51,846 nt of DNA from NCBI GenBank assembly GCA_025359105.1, contig JANYHK010000024.1:1-51846 (forward strand), given 5' to 3'. The position numbers and the translations under genes were made by a program. Shown here piece by piece: positions 34,666-45,884 of this stretch. Origin of the DNA: Myxococcales bacterium (GTDB taxonomy: Bacteria; Myxococcota_A; Polyangia; Polyangiales; Polyangiaceae). The first letter of the stretch is position 1, and each line of letters opens with the position of its first letter. Under the pieces are notes generated by a model. It made no database searches, was not told the origin of the DNA, and worked only from the letters and a program-made list of their open reading frames with translations.

Positions 34666-35883
34666 ATGACCCACGTGCTCACCTTGCAGGGCCAGCCGCG
34701 GCCGATCTCGCCGGTTCGGTTTCCGCTCGTCGCCAAAGGGTTCCGGCCGTTCTTCCTGCTGGCCGCGCTCTTCGCCGCCGCGATCCTCCCATTTTGGCTC
34801 CTCGTGCATGTCGGCGAGCTGCGCCCGAGCCCGTATTTCGATGCGACGTCGTGGCACGCGCACGAGATGCTCTTCGGTTACACCGTCGCCGTCATCGCGG
34901 GATTCTTGCTCACGGCGGTGGGCAACTGGACGGAGCGGGAGACGCTCGTGGGTCTGCCGCTGCTCGGCCTGTGCGCACTATGGCTCGCCGGACGCGTGGC
35001 GATGACGTTCCCGCAGCTTCTACCGACGGTAGGGCCAGCGGTGCTCGACGTGGCGTTTCTCCCGGTGCTCCTCGTCGTGCTGGCGCGGCCGCTCGTCGCC
35101 GCGCGGAACCGCAGGAACTACGTCATGCTCGTCGTCCTCTCTGCCCTCGCCCTCGCGAACCTGGCGATGCACCTCGACGCGCTCGGTCTTCTGCCGGGAT
35201 GGTCGCGCCGCGCCGCGCTGGCGGCGCTGGACGTTGTGGTCCTGCTCCTGCTCGTGATGGCCGGGCGCCTGCTGCCGATGTTCACGCGCAACGCCACGCG
35301 CTTCGCGACGATTCGGTCGGTCCCCGCGCTCGACGTCGCGGCGATCGGCGTGATGGCGCTCCTGACGGTGCTCGACATCGCGATCCCAGGGTCCGCGGAG
35401 CAACGTGGGACCGGGCTCGTCGCGGCGCTCGCGGGCGCTCTGGCGGGGGCGCGCGCCGTGCACTGGGGGGCGCGGGCGACGGCGCGGCATCCCCTCCTCT
35501 GGATCTTGCACGCCGGGTACGCGTGGATCCCGGTGGGCCTCCTGCTCCGCGCGCTCGCTACTTTGGACACCCGGATCCCGGCGACCCTCGCGACCCACGC
35601 GCTCACGGTAGGAGCCCTGGGCGCGCTCACGCTCGGGATGATGTCGCGCGTCGCCCTGGGGCACACCGGGCGCATGCTCGAGGTGCCGCGTCCGGCGGTC
35701 GGGGCCTTCGTGCTCGTGACGGTCGCAGCGCTCGTGCGCGTGGGCGGGCCCCTCGTCCTGCCGTCACGGTACCTCGCTTCGGTGGTCGTCGCCGGGGTGC
35801 TCTTCAGCTGTGCCTTCGCGCTCTACGCGGTCGCCTACGCGCGCATCCTCGCGTCGGCGCGGATCGACGGGAAATCGGGCTGA
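34666..35883 (+). CDS. nnrS: NnrS-family membrane protein
   Basis: A 405-residue protein with about 12 hydrophobic helices. NnrS family features: GFRPFFLLAALFAA in the first helix, SWHAHEMLFGYTVAVIAGFLLTAVGNWTE with the conserved His pair, RNYVMLVVLSALALANLAMHL, and the late THALTVGALGALTLGMMSRVALGHTGR. The family is a haem- and copper-containing inner-membrane protein linked to resistance to nitric oxide stress. GGAGG lies 9-10 nt before the ATG at 34666, which settles the start. No NO-reductase or NnrR regulator gene is nearby. Confidence 0.93.
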   Translation: MTHVLTLQGQPRPISPVRFPLVAKGFRPFFLLAALFAAAILPFWLLVHVGELRPSPYFDATSWHAHEMLFGYTVAVIAGFLLTAVGNWTERETLVGLPLLGLCALWLAGRVAMTFPQLLPTVGPAVLDVAFLPVLLVVLARPLVAARNRRNYVMLVVLSALALANLAMHLDALGLLPGWSRRAALAALDVVVLLLLVMAGRLLPMFTRNATRFATIRSVPALDVAAIGVMALLTVLDIAIPGSAEQRGTGLVAALAGALAGARAVHWGARATARHPLLWILHAGYAWIPVGLLLRALATLDTRIPATLATHALTVGALGALTLGMMSRVALGHTGRMLEVPRPAVGAFVLVTVAALVRVGGPLVLPSRYLASVVVAGVLFSCAFALYAVAYARILASARIDGKSG

Positions 35884-35914
35884 GCGTGGCCGCGCGCGCC
35901 GGCGAAAACGATGG

Positions 35915-35920
35915 CATACT
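35915..35920 (+). promoter_or_regulatory. Candidate -10 element CATACT
   Basis: CATACT (four of six matches to TATAAT) ending 7 nt before the ATG at 35928, 32 bp after the nnrS stop. There is no clear -35. Confidence 0.3.
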
Positions 35921-35927
35921 CGCGCGG

Positions 35928-38846
35928 ATGAATCGCCACTTCCTCGTGCTTTCGTGCATCGCCCTGACCTCTTTCGTGGCTTCGTGCGGCGGCGACGACG
36001 TGACCTACGCGCCCAAGGACGGCGGCGGCGGCGGAGCCTTCGACGTCACCGTCTCGCCGGGACCGGACGCCTCCGACGCCGGCGGAGACCTCCCGCCCGT
36101 CACCGGCCACCAGGCGATCACCGGGCTGAAGGGCCCGGTCGACGTGATGCGTGACAAGTACGGCATGATCCACATCTACGCACAGACTGCCGAAGATGCG
36201 TTCCGGGTGCAGGGCTACCAGGTGTCGAAGGACCGCACCGCGCAGCTCGAGATCCTGCGCCGCTCGGCGACGGGGCGCCTGGCCGAGCTCTTCGGGGACC
36301 AGGCGCCCAGCCTCATCGACAGCGACATCGCCATCCGCACCGTCGGCCTCGGACGCGTCGGCAAGCAGATGTACGACGCCTTGCCCCCCGGCAGCGACCT
36401 GAAGAAGTGGGTCGACGCGTACGTCGACGGCATCAACCAGTTCAATACCCGCGTCATCGCCGGGACGGAGCGCTACCCCGACGACATGTTCGGCCTGAAG
36501 CCGTCGGCGTTCCAGCCGTGGACGGGGGCCGACGTGCTCGCGGTCGGGCGCTTCCAGTCGTTCAACCTCGGCTACCAGGGCGACGAGGAGATCGCGTTCA
36601 CACAGCTCGTGGAAGCGTCGCGCACCAAGTTCGCGGCCGGCGCAGCGGATCCGAACCTTGCCAAGCGCGCCGGGTTCCTGAACGACGTGCTCCGCTTCGC
36701 ACCCATCGATCCTACGTTGGCGATGGACGGGCTCCCCAACGACACGACGCACACGGGGTCGCCACGTGCGTCGCGCTCGACGCCATCGCGGGCGACTGCG
36801 CCGGCGGCGAAGGTGCAGACGCCGCGCGTCTCCGCCGAGTCGCTCGCTGCGACCAAGGGGTTCACCGACGCCATCAACACGGTTCGGCAGGTCCTTGGTG
36901 AGAGGGGGTTCACCGGCTCGAACAACTGGGTCATTGGCCCGCAGCTCACCGCGTCGGGACACCCGCTGCTTGCCAGCGATCCGCACCTGTCGTTGAGCGC
37001 CCCGAGCGTCTTCTGGATGGTCCACATCAACGTGAGCGATCCCAAGGCGCCGCTCGACTTCGCGGGGCTCTCGTTCCCGGGCATCCCCGCGATCATCCTC
37101 GGCATGAATGCGAACATCGCCTGGGGCGCGACCGTCGCCGGCTACGATGTCACCGACGTCTACAAGGAGACGCTCACCGCCGACAGCTCGGGCGTCGTCT
37201 TCAACGGACAGCCCGTCGCCTTCCAGAAGGTGCGCGAGACGATCAAGATCGCTGGCGGCGGCTCGTACGACTACGACGTGCTGCTGGTGCCGCACCACGG
37301 CCCCATCGTCCCGAACATCGCATCCGACCACACCGTGAAGCCGCCGCTCCCCGGCGCGCTGAGCATCCGCTGGACGGGGCACGCCCCGACGCACGAGCTC
37401 GACGCCGTCGCGAAGCTCGTCCAGGCCAAGAGCGTGGAAGATGCACGCACCGCGCTGCGCAGCTTCGAGGTCGGCGCGCAGAACTGGGTCATCGCCGACA
37501 CGCACGGCGACATCTTCTTCTCGAGCCAGTCGCAGATCCCGCTTCGAGACAAGAAGGCATACACGTGGAACCCGGCGACGTTCTCGGGCACCCTGCCGTG
37601 CCTCGTCCTCCCTGGCGACGGGACGGCCGAGTGGACCGGCAAGTTCCTCGACGAGGCGTTCGTGCCGCACATCAAGAACCCCAAGAAGTCGTACGTCGGC
37701 ACCGCCAACGGCGATCAGTACGGCGGTACGCTCGACAACGATCCGTCGAACGATCTCCTGCCGACGGGCGATCCCATCTACATGGCATGCATCCAGGACC
37801 CCGGCTTCCGCGTCGGGCGTGTGCACCAGCGCATCGAGGGCGTCGGCCATCCGGTCACGATCGACGACATGGCGTCCATCCAGTCCGACGCGCGCTCCGC
37901 GATGGGCGCCAACCTGGTGCCGAAGCTCCTGGCGACGATCGCGAACGCGAAGCTCGAGAAGGCCACGCCGGGCAGCCACCCCGACATCGCCGCGCTCGTC
38001 GCGAGCGCGCGGTACTCCGCTGCCCTCGTGGACGACGTGCAGAGCGCACTCGAGAGCTGGCGTGACGACAGCGACTACGACACGCCCGCCGGCGTCTCGC
38101 TCGACGACGACAAGCCCATCGCCGACGGGAAAGAGGCGGTCGCGAGCAAGGCGACCACCATCTTCAACGCGTGGCGCACGCGGATGCGAATGGCCGTCTT
38201 CGACGACGAGATCGCCGTGCTCGGCACCGGCAACGGCGGATACGACTTGAACCGCGGCCTACTCAACGTGATGCTGCCCGTGCCGTCGACGCTCAAGACG
38301 TACGACGCGACGCTGAAGGACAGCATCCTCTTCGACGATTTGACCACCACCGGCGTCGTCGAGACGCGCGATCAACGCGCGCTGCTCTCGCTCCTCGACG
38401 CGCTCGATTTCTTGAAGAGCAAGCTCGGGGCCGACACGAACGGCTGGCGTTGGGGCCTCCTGCACCGGATCCGATTCTCGTCGCTCGTCGGATCGTGGCC
38501 CACGCTATCCATCCCCGCCGACACCGATCCCGTCTTCCCGAACGGCTTCCCGCGCCACGGCGACGGCTACAACATCGACGTCGCCAGGTACGCCACGGGC
38601 AGCTCGCTCGCGACGACGACCTTCCACTACTCAAGCGGGCCCACGCAGCGCTTCGTGGTCGAGATGACGCCCACTGGCCCCGTCGCGCGCAACGCGCTGC
38701 CCGGCGGCGAGGTCTGGAATTCGACGGACAAGCACTTCAAGGACGAAGCCGAGCGTTGGCGCCGCAATCAGAACCGCCCCGTGCCGTTCGCGCGCGCCGA
38801 CGTGATCTCGGCGGCGGAGGATCACATCCTCTGGACGACGCCCTGA
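35928..38846 (+). CDS. Penicillin-acylase-family Ntn-hydrolase, lipoprotein form
   Basis: A 972-residue precursor of the Ntn-hydrolase penicillin acylase family, which cleaves amides such as beta-lactam side chains or N-acyl homoserine lactones. Lipobox ASC (Cys20) and a Gly/Asp linker precede the alpha region (about 60-270: GPVDVMRDKYGMIHIYAQTAEDAFRVQGYQ). A low-complexity spacer follows, and Ser331 in FTGSNNWVIG is the expected autocatalytic N-terminus of the beta chain, followed by PLLASDPHLSL. The late conserved HGDGYNID and FVVEM are present. It is longer than typical (about 750-850). Lipid anchoring suggests action at the outer membrane. The substrate cannot be told from sequence. Confidence 0.92.
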   Translation: MNRHFLVLSCIALTSFVASCGGDDVTYAPKDGGGGGAFDVTVSPGPDASDAGGDLPPVTGHQAITGLKGPVDVMRDKYGMIHIYAQTAEDAFRVQGYQVSKDRTAQLEILRRSATGRLAELFGDQAPSLIDSDIAIRTVGLGRVGKQMYDALPPGSDLKKWVDAYVDGINQFNTRVIAGTERYPDDMFGLKPSAFQPWTGADVLAVGRFQSFNLGYQGDEEIAFTQLVEASRTKFAAGAADPNLAKRAGFLNDVLRFAPIDPTLAMDGLPNDTTHTGSPRASRSTPSRATAPAAKVQTPRVSAESLAATKGFTDAINTVRQVLGERGFTGSNNWVIGPQLTASGHPLLASDPHLSLSAPSVFWMVHINVSDPKAPLDFAGLSFPGIPAIILGMNANIAWGATVAGYDVTDVYKETLTADSSGVVFNGQPVAFQKVRETIKIAGGGSYDYDVLLVPHHGPIVPNIASDHTVKPPLPGALSIRWTGHAPTHELDAVAKLVQAKSVEDARTALRSFEVGAQNWVIADTHGDIFFSSQSQIPLRDKKAYTWNPATFSGTLPCLVLPGDGTAEWTGKFLDEAFVPHIKNPKKSYVGTANGDQYGGTLDNDPSNDLLPTGDPIYMACIQDPGFRVGRVHQRIEGVGHPVTIDDMASIQSDARSAMGANLVPKLLATIANAKLEKATPGSHPDIAALVASARYSAALVDDVQSALESWRDDSDYDTPAGVSLDDDKPIADGKEAVASKATTIFNAWRTRMRMAVFDDEIAVLGTGNGGYDLNRGLLNVMLPVPSTLKTYDATLKDSILFDDLTTTGVVETRDQRALLSLLDALDFLKSKLGADTNGWRWGLLHRIRFSSLVGSWPTLSIPADTDPVFPNGFPRHGDGYNIDVARYATGSSLATTTFHYSSGPTQRFVVEMTPTGPVARNALPGGEVWNSTDKHFKDEAERWRRNQNRPVPFARADVISAAEDHILWTTP

Positions 38847-38847
38847 C

Positions 38848-38875
38848 GGGCCCCCACGCGCCGGGTGGGGCGCCC
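38848..38875 (+). terminator. Strong hairpin after the acylase gene
   Basis: GGGC plus CCCCAC (38848-38857) pairs with GTGGGG and GCCC (38865-38875), a 10-bp stem with one bulged C and a 7-nt loop, one nt after the TGA. There is no T-run. Confidence 0.55.
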
Positions 38876-39058
38876 ACGATCCTGGTGCCGGTGGACGGCG
38901 ATGAAGGCCTTGCGCGCACTTGGATCGGTGGGTCGCCACCGGCCCTCTCGCACCCCGGTTGCAACGAAGATCCAGGCGCGGAATCACTGCGTTAGTTGGT
39001 CGTTCGATGAGTGTGCACGTCTCTTGCGTTGCTGGAAACGTTCCCGCGAGGAGAGACC

Positions 39059-40660
39059 ATGATCAGCCATCGCACCCTCTTGACACTCGGGCTCGCGCTC
39101 TCCGTGGCGGCCGCGTGCTCCGACCAAAATTCGAACTCGCTCACAGGCGGATCGTCGGGGACGACACCCCCGGGCACGGACGTGGACGGCGGCGGCAGTG
39201 CGGACGGAGGGCCCACCACTCCTCCTCCTCCGCCGGGCGGCGCCCTCCCCGACGAACAGTTTCCCGCGGAGCTCCTCGGCCCGTACACGGGCCCGCCGAT
39301 CACCGACTACGAGAACACCTTCGTCAGCTACCTGCAGCTGAAGGCGCGCGTGACGCAGCTCTTCGCCGACACCGGCATCGGCGGCGGGACCGACGCGTTC
39401 TTCGCGTCGAAGATCGCGCTCCTCGGCGGGGCCGACTTCAAGACGACGTTCACGGAGGCGCGCGTCGCGTCGCCCGACTTCCTCGTCGCGCTCGACGGGC
39501 TCGCGAAGGACGCGTGCGGGCGCGCGGCGACGAACAAGACCGGCCCCTTCGCGGGGACCGACCCCACCACGCCGGCGGGCGGGGATACGGCGCTGGCGAC
39601 GACGCTCTACAAGACGCTGCTCCTCCGCGCGCCCTTGGCCCAGGAGGTCACCGACGCCGTGGCGCTCGTGACGACGCTGAAGCCGCTCAGCCCCGACGCC
39701 CCGAGCGCGTGGGCGGGCTTGTGCGAGGGCCTGGTTCGTCACCCGGACTTCTTGTGGACCCTGCCGCCGAGCGTGGCCATCGTCACCGGCGCGGACAAGG
39801 AGCGTTTGCAGCTCGTGAAGCTGTCGCTCGATCTCGTCGGGCGCCTGCCCCTCGACGCCGAGCTCACCACGCTGGCGGGCAAGAGCGTCGTCGACAAGGT
39901 GACGCACTTCATCGGCACGCCGGAGTTCCGCGACTTCTACTTCCACCGCGCGCAGGTTCGCACCGAGAGCGTCGGCACCGCCGAGTCGAGCGAGCCGGCC
40001 CGCCTCTGGACGTACCTCATGGTCCAAGGCGCGCCGATGCAGCAGGTCCTCACCGCCGATTACACGGTGGACGCGCAGTTCAACAAGGCGACGAGGCCGC
40101 CCGAGCACGGCAAGAGCGGCGTCCTCACGATGCCGGGCTTCATCAAGACGAAGCCGGGATTGCCGCACTATAACTACGCGGCGCGCGTCATGACCGACTA
40201 CATGGGCCAGCTCTTCGAGATCACCCCCGAGATCTTGAAAGGCCGTATCTCGGCGACCGCGACGTCGACCGTCCAGCCGGGGAGCCTGTGCGTGACGTGC
40301 CACGGCATCCTGACGCCGCTCGAGATCCAGCGCCTCAAGTGGGCCGACGACGGCACCTACCGCGCCAACAACGACGCGGGCGCGCCGATCGACGACACCG
40401 ATCAGGGCCTCGTTCCCGAGTACCCCTACAAGGGGGCGGGCATGGAGGCGTTCTCGACGGTCGCCGTGCGAAAAGAAAAGTTCTTCCGCCAGACGTTCCA
40501 GGCTCAGTTCCTCTTCTTCCTCGGGCGGCAGATGCGCTTCGATCTCGACGAGCGCGTCATCTACCTCGCGCTCTGGAACAGCGCCTGGAACAAGCAGGGC
40601 GATCTCCGCGAGATCGTCAAACTCATCGCGGCCGGCGTCCCCGGGTACCTGGGAAACTGA
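39059..40660 (+). CDS. Lipoprotein with CxxCH haem-like motif, partner of a DUF1501 protein
   Basis: A 533-residue lipoprotein: lipobox AAAC, Gly/Thr/Pro linker, then a helical domain. The C-terminal third contains CVTCH (Cys411, Cys414, His415), a c-type haem-binding motif, in the context PGSLCVTCHGILTPLEIQRL. Layout and neighbour recall the DUF1549/DUF1588/DUF1592-type proteins that accompany DUF1501 genes, but I cannot assign the exact family. The ATG is set by GAGGAGAGACC. The same 15-nt start context recurs at the next gene, 9 nt downstream. Likely exported, with covalent haem if cytochrome-maturation factors exist. Role unknown. Confidence 0.8.
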   Translation: MISHRTLLTLGLALSVAAACSDQNSNSLTGGSSGTTPPGTDVDGGGSADGGPTTPPPPPGGALPDEQFPAELLGPYTGPPITDYENTFVSYLQLKARVTQLFADTGIGGGTDAFFASKIALLGGADFKTTFTEARVASPDFLVALDGLAKDACGRAATNKTGPFAGTDPTTPAGGDTALATTLYKTLLLRAPLAQEVTDAVALVTTLKPLSPDAPSAWAGLCEGLVRHPDFLWTLPPSVAIVTGADKERLQLVKLSLDLVGRLPLDAELTTLAGKSVVDKVTHFIGTPEFRDFYFHRAQVRTESVGTAESSEPARLWTYLMVQGAPMQQVLTADYTVDAQFNKATRPPEHGKSGVLTMPGFIKTKPGLPHYNYAARVMTDYMGQLFEITPEILKGRISATATSTVQPGSLCVTCHGILTPLEIQRLKWADDGTYRANNDAGAPIDDTDQGLVPEYPYKGAGMEAFSTVAVRKEKFFRQTFQAQFLFFLGRQMRFDLDERVIYLALWNSAWNKQGDLREIVKLIAAGVPGYLGN

Positions 40661-40669
40661 GGAGAGACC

Positions 40670-42227
40670 ATGAAACGCAGAGATTTCCTGGCAGGGGTCG
40701 GCGGCTCGTACGCGCTCGGCATGCTCGACTGGATGGGCTACTTCCGTCGCAACGGCGTGCCCGGCACCGCGAAGTCGCTCGGCCTCGCGGAGGCGGCGGC
40801 GCAGGTCGTCGGCCAGCCGCGCTTCCTCATCTACTGGTTCTGCGAGGGCGGGTGGGACGGCTACTCGATGCTCAACCCCGTCGCGACGCGCAACGACGCG
40901 CTCGGCGGCGCCACCGCACCGCCCATCGATCAGATCTACCGCCCCAACGTGCCGCTCCAGAACGGCCTCTACCCGGTGAGCACGCAGGGCAACATCCGCT
41001 ACGGCCACCTGGCCGCGGGCGGGACGTCGCTCTTCAACGACATGGCGATCGTGTCGAGCCATCACGGCGGCACGTTCCACTCGGGCAGCCGCCTCCAGTA
41101 CCACATGGGCACGTACGACATGAGCTTCTCCGGGAAGCGCCTGCCCGACGAGCGTTCGGTGATGCAGGCGTTCTGCGAGGCGTACGGCTCCGCGACGTTC
41201 ATGCCGCACATCAGCTGGCACAACTGGCTCTCCGACGGCGAGCTCGCCGCCGCAGATTACCCGGAGGGCACCGGGTACTACGAGAAGCTCGGCCCCTCGT
41301 ACGCGAACACGATCTACGGCAATACCCCCGCGGTCATGCGCCAGCGGATCGCGTCGGTCGCGGCGGCGTCGGGCGCCGGACGTGACAAGGAGATCCACAA
41401 GTTCGTCGACAACCTCAACACGAACTTCCTGAAGGACAAGAACGGCGCCAGCACGAAGGCCTTCGCCGCAGCCGTGCAGGCGCACACGCTGCTCGTCTCC
41501 GGCGGCGCGACGCTGAACCCGTCGACGCTGTTCACCGACGCGACGCTGCGCGGCGAGTTCAACGTCCAGACGGCAGACGAACAGACGAGCGCCACGTCCG
41601 TCAACGGCAACCCGGCGCGCTCCAAGAACTCGCCGAACACGAACGTCCAGGCGCTCATGGCCTACGAGCTCATGACGAAGGGCGCCTCGATCGCCTTCTG
41701 GATCGAGTCGCGGAGCGTCCGCGGCTTCGACAGCCACGCGAGCCGAGCCGGCGTCCTGCAGAACAAGGGGCAGTACGACCAGAAGAAGAACATCGACACG
41801 AACCTCTGGACGCCGCTGCAGGCGCTGGTGGCGCGCCTCAAGAACACGCAGATCGGCTCCACCGGCAAGAGCTACTTCGACAACACGACGATCGTGCTCG
41901 CGTCGGAGATGGGCCGGTCGATGAGCGGCGGCGACGACGACGTGTGCCAGCACTGGAACCCCAGCTCCGTCGCGTTCCTCGGCGGCCTGGTGAAGGGCGG
42001 CACGCAGTTCGGTCGGGTCGGCACGACCAGCCTCGACGCCATCCCGACGATGCCCGACGGCACGCTCGATCCCGCGTTCGACCCCGTCACCGGCCAGCTG
42101 AACGGGACGAAGAGCCCGAACAGCTTCGTCTCCGACGCCGGCCACGTCTACGCGACGGCGCTGGACCTCACCGGGATCGCCAAGGCCAACCAGAAGGGGA
42201 AAAACAAGGGGACGCCGCTGGCCTTCG

Positions 42228-42238
<11 letters not shown>
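40670..42238 (+). CDS. Tat-exported DUF1501 protein
   Basis: A 522-residue protein starting MKRRDFLAGVGGSYALGML, a twin-arginine signal. The body matches DUF1501, a relative of the sulfatase/alkaline-phosphatase fold: RFLIYWFCEGGWDGYSM near the start, IVSSHHGGTFHSG, SVRGFDSHASRAGVLQNKGQYD and TTIVLASEMGRSMSGGDDDVCQHWNP. The Asp/His-rich motifs would bind metal in that fold. Activity is unproven for the family. It is translated 9 nt after the CxxCH lipoprotein with the same start context, so they should be made in equal amounts and may form a complex. Its last 11 nt overlap uvrA head-on. Confidence 0.88.
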
Positions 42239-45155
<2,917 letters not shown>

Positions 45156-45163
45156 CGGCACCG

Positions 45164-45192
45164 CGTTTACACCGGCGTCCTGGCGCGCTCAA
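45164..45192 (-). promoter_or_regulatory. Candidate uvrA promoter
   Basis: Minus strand: TTGAGC (45187-45192), 17-nt spacer, TAAACG (45164-45169), then 8 nt to the uvrA ATG. If used, transcription starts at or next to the start codon. The GTGCAC array lies just upstream of the -35. Confidence 0.45.
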
Positions 45193-45207
45193 CGGCGAGA
45201 TGGCGAC

Positions 45208-45246
45208 GTGCACAATCGGTGCACGGGAGGTGCACTTTCTGTGCAC
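45208..45246. promoter_or_regulatory. Four-copy GTGCAC array, 11-bp phased (probable operator)
   Basis: Palindromic GTGCAC at 45208, 45219, 45230 and 45241, each separated by a different 5-bp spacer. Constant hexamers, changing spacers and exact 11-bp steps point to cooperative protein binding on one DNA face. It sits between divergent uvrA and the small Cys-motif gene. Confidence 0.75.
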
Positions 45247-45314
45247 GGATTTCGCGACGGGCCTCGCGTTATCGCGCGGTTGCACGTGGCGCCGGCTTTG
45301 CAGCCTCTGAGCGC

Positions 45315-45875
45315 ATGGTCCCCCTGCGCTCTCCCAGCTCTGCGGTTCCCCACGACGGAGCTCGGCATCCTGACGTGGCCGACCGCTGCCGTCGGGCAGC
45401 CCTCGCGTTCACCAACGGCGCCGAGGTGTGGACGAAGGCGGACCTGGCGGGCTGGCTCGTAGGCCCCTACCGCGGGGCGACGCGGTCCGGGAGCATGCCC
45501 CCGCCGTCCCGCGCCTCGTCACCGCCCGGGCGAAAGGTGGAACCCGCGGCAGTGGACGATCTGCTCTCCGACGCGCACGTCCGCGTCCTGACCGTCCTCG
45601 AGAACGTCGCCATCTCACGCACGAAGACCGCGTTCGCGCGTCGGCTCCTCGAGGAGCACGCGGTGCAGCGGATCACCGACCACGGCCACACCGTCGGCTG
45701 GATCCCGATGGACGCGCCACGCATGCGCCTCGCCTACCGCGTGCTCTCCCTCTTCGCCGCCGACGCGCTCGCGCGACCGGCGGACTACGAGACGCTCACG
45801 GTATGCCACCGCTGCGAGCGGGTGCGCTTCCGGTGCCTCGAGGAGTCGTGTGGCTGCATGCGTGACGACGACTGA
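45315..45875 (+). CDS. Unknown protein with C-terminal cysteine cluster
   Basis: A 186-residue cytoplasmic protein I do not recognise. The middle is helical (DDLLSDAHVRVLTVLENVAISRTKTAFARRLLEEHAV). The C-terminus has CHRCERVRFRCLEESCGC, a possible zinc-binding knuckle (C-x2-C-x7-C-x4-C-x-C), and ends in an acidic MRDDD. It is divergent from uvrA, sharing the region with the GTGCAC array, so the two may be co-regulated, perhaps in DNA damage. The ATG at 45315 is the first plausible start after the array; there is no strong ribosome-binding site. The much longer open frame upstream is antisense to uvrA and artefactual. Confidence 0.7.
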   Translation: MVPLRSPSSAVPHDGARHPDVADRCRRAALAFTNGAEVWTKADLAGWLVGPYRGATRSGSMPPPSRASSPPGRKVEPAAVDDLLSDAHVRVLTVLENVAISRTKTAFARRLLEEHAVQRITDHGHTVGWIPMDAPRMRLAYRVLSLFAADALARPADYETLTVCHRCERVRFRCLEESCGCMRDDD

Positions 45876-45884
45876 GGAGACGGG

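Noticed and set aside
34794-35927. Upstream extension of the penicillin-acylase frame
   Set aside because: Overlaps nnrS in another frame and lacks any match; the lipoprotein signal at 35928 marks the start.
38984-42145. 1053-codon minus-strand open frame
   Set aside because: No motif, biased composition, antisense to the CxxCH lipoprotein and DUF1501 genes.
45208-45246. Possible CRISPR or iteron origin
   Set aside because: Spacers of 5 bp are too short for CRISPR, and there is no replication gene or DnaA box cluster beside it; an operator is simpler.
45156-45314. LexA (SOS) box upstream of uvrA
   Set aside because: I looked for the common LexA patterns and for the GTTC-type repeat and saw no convincing match; the GTGCAC array is different.
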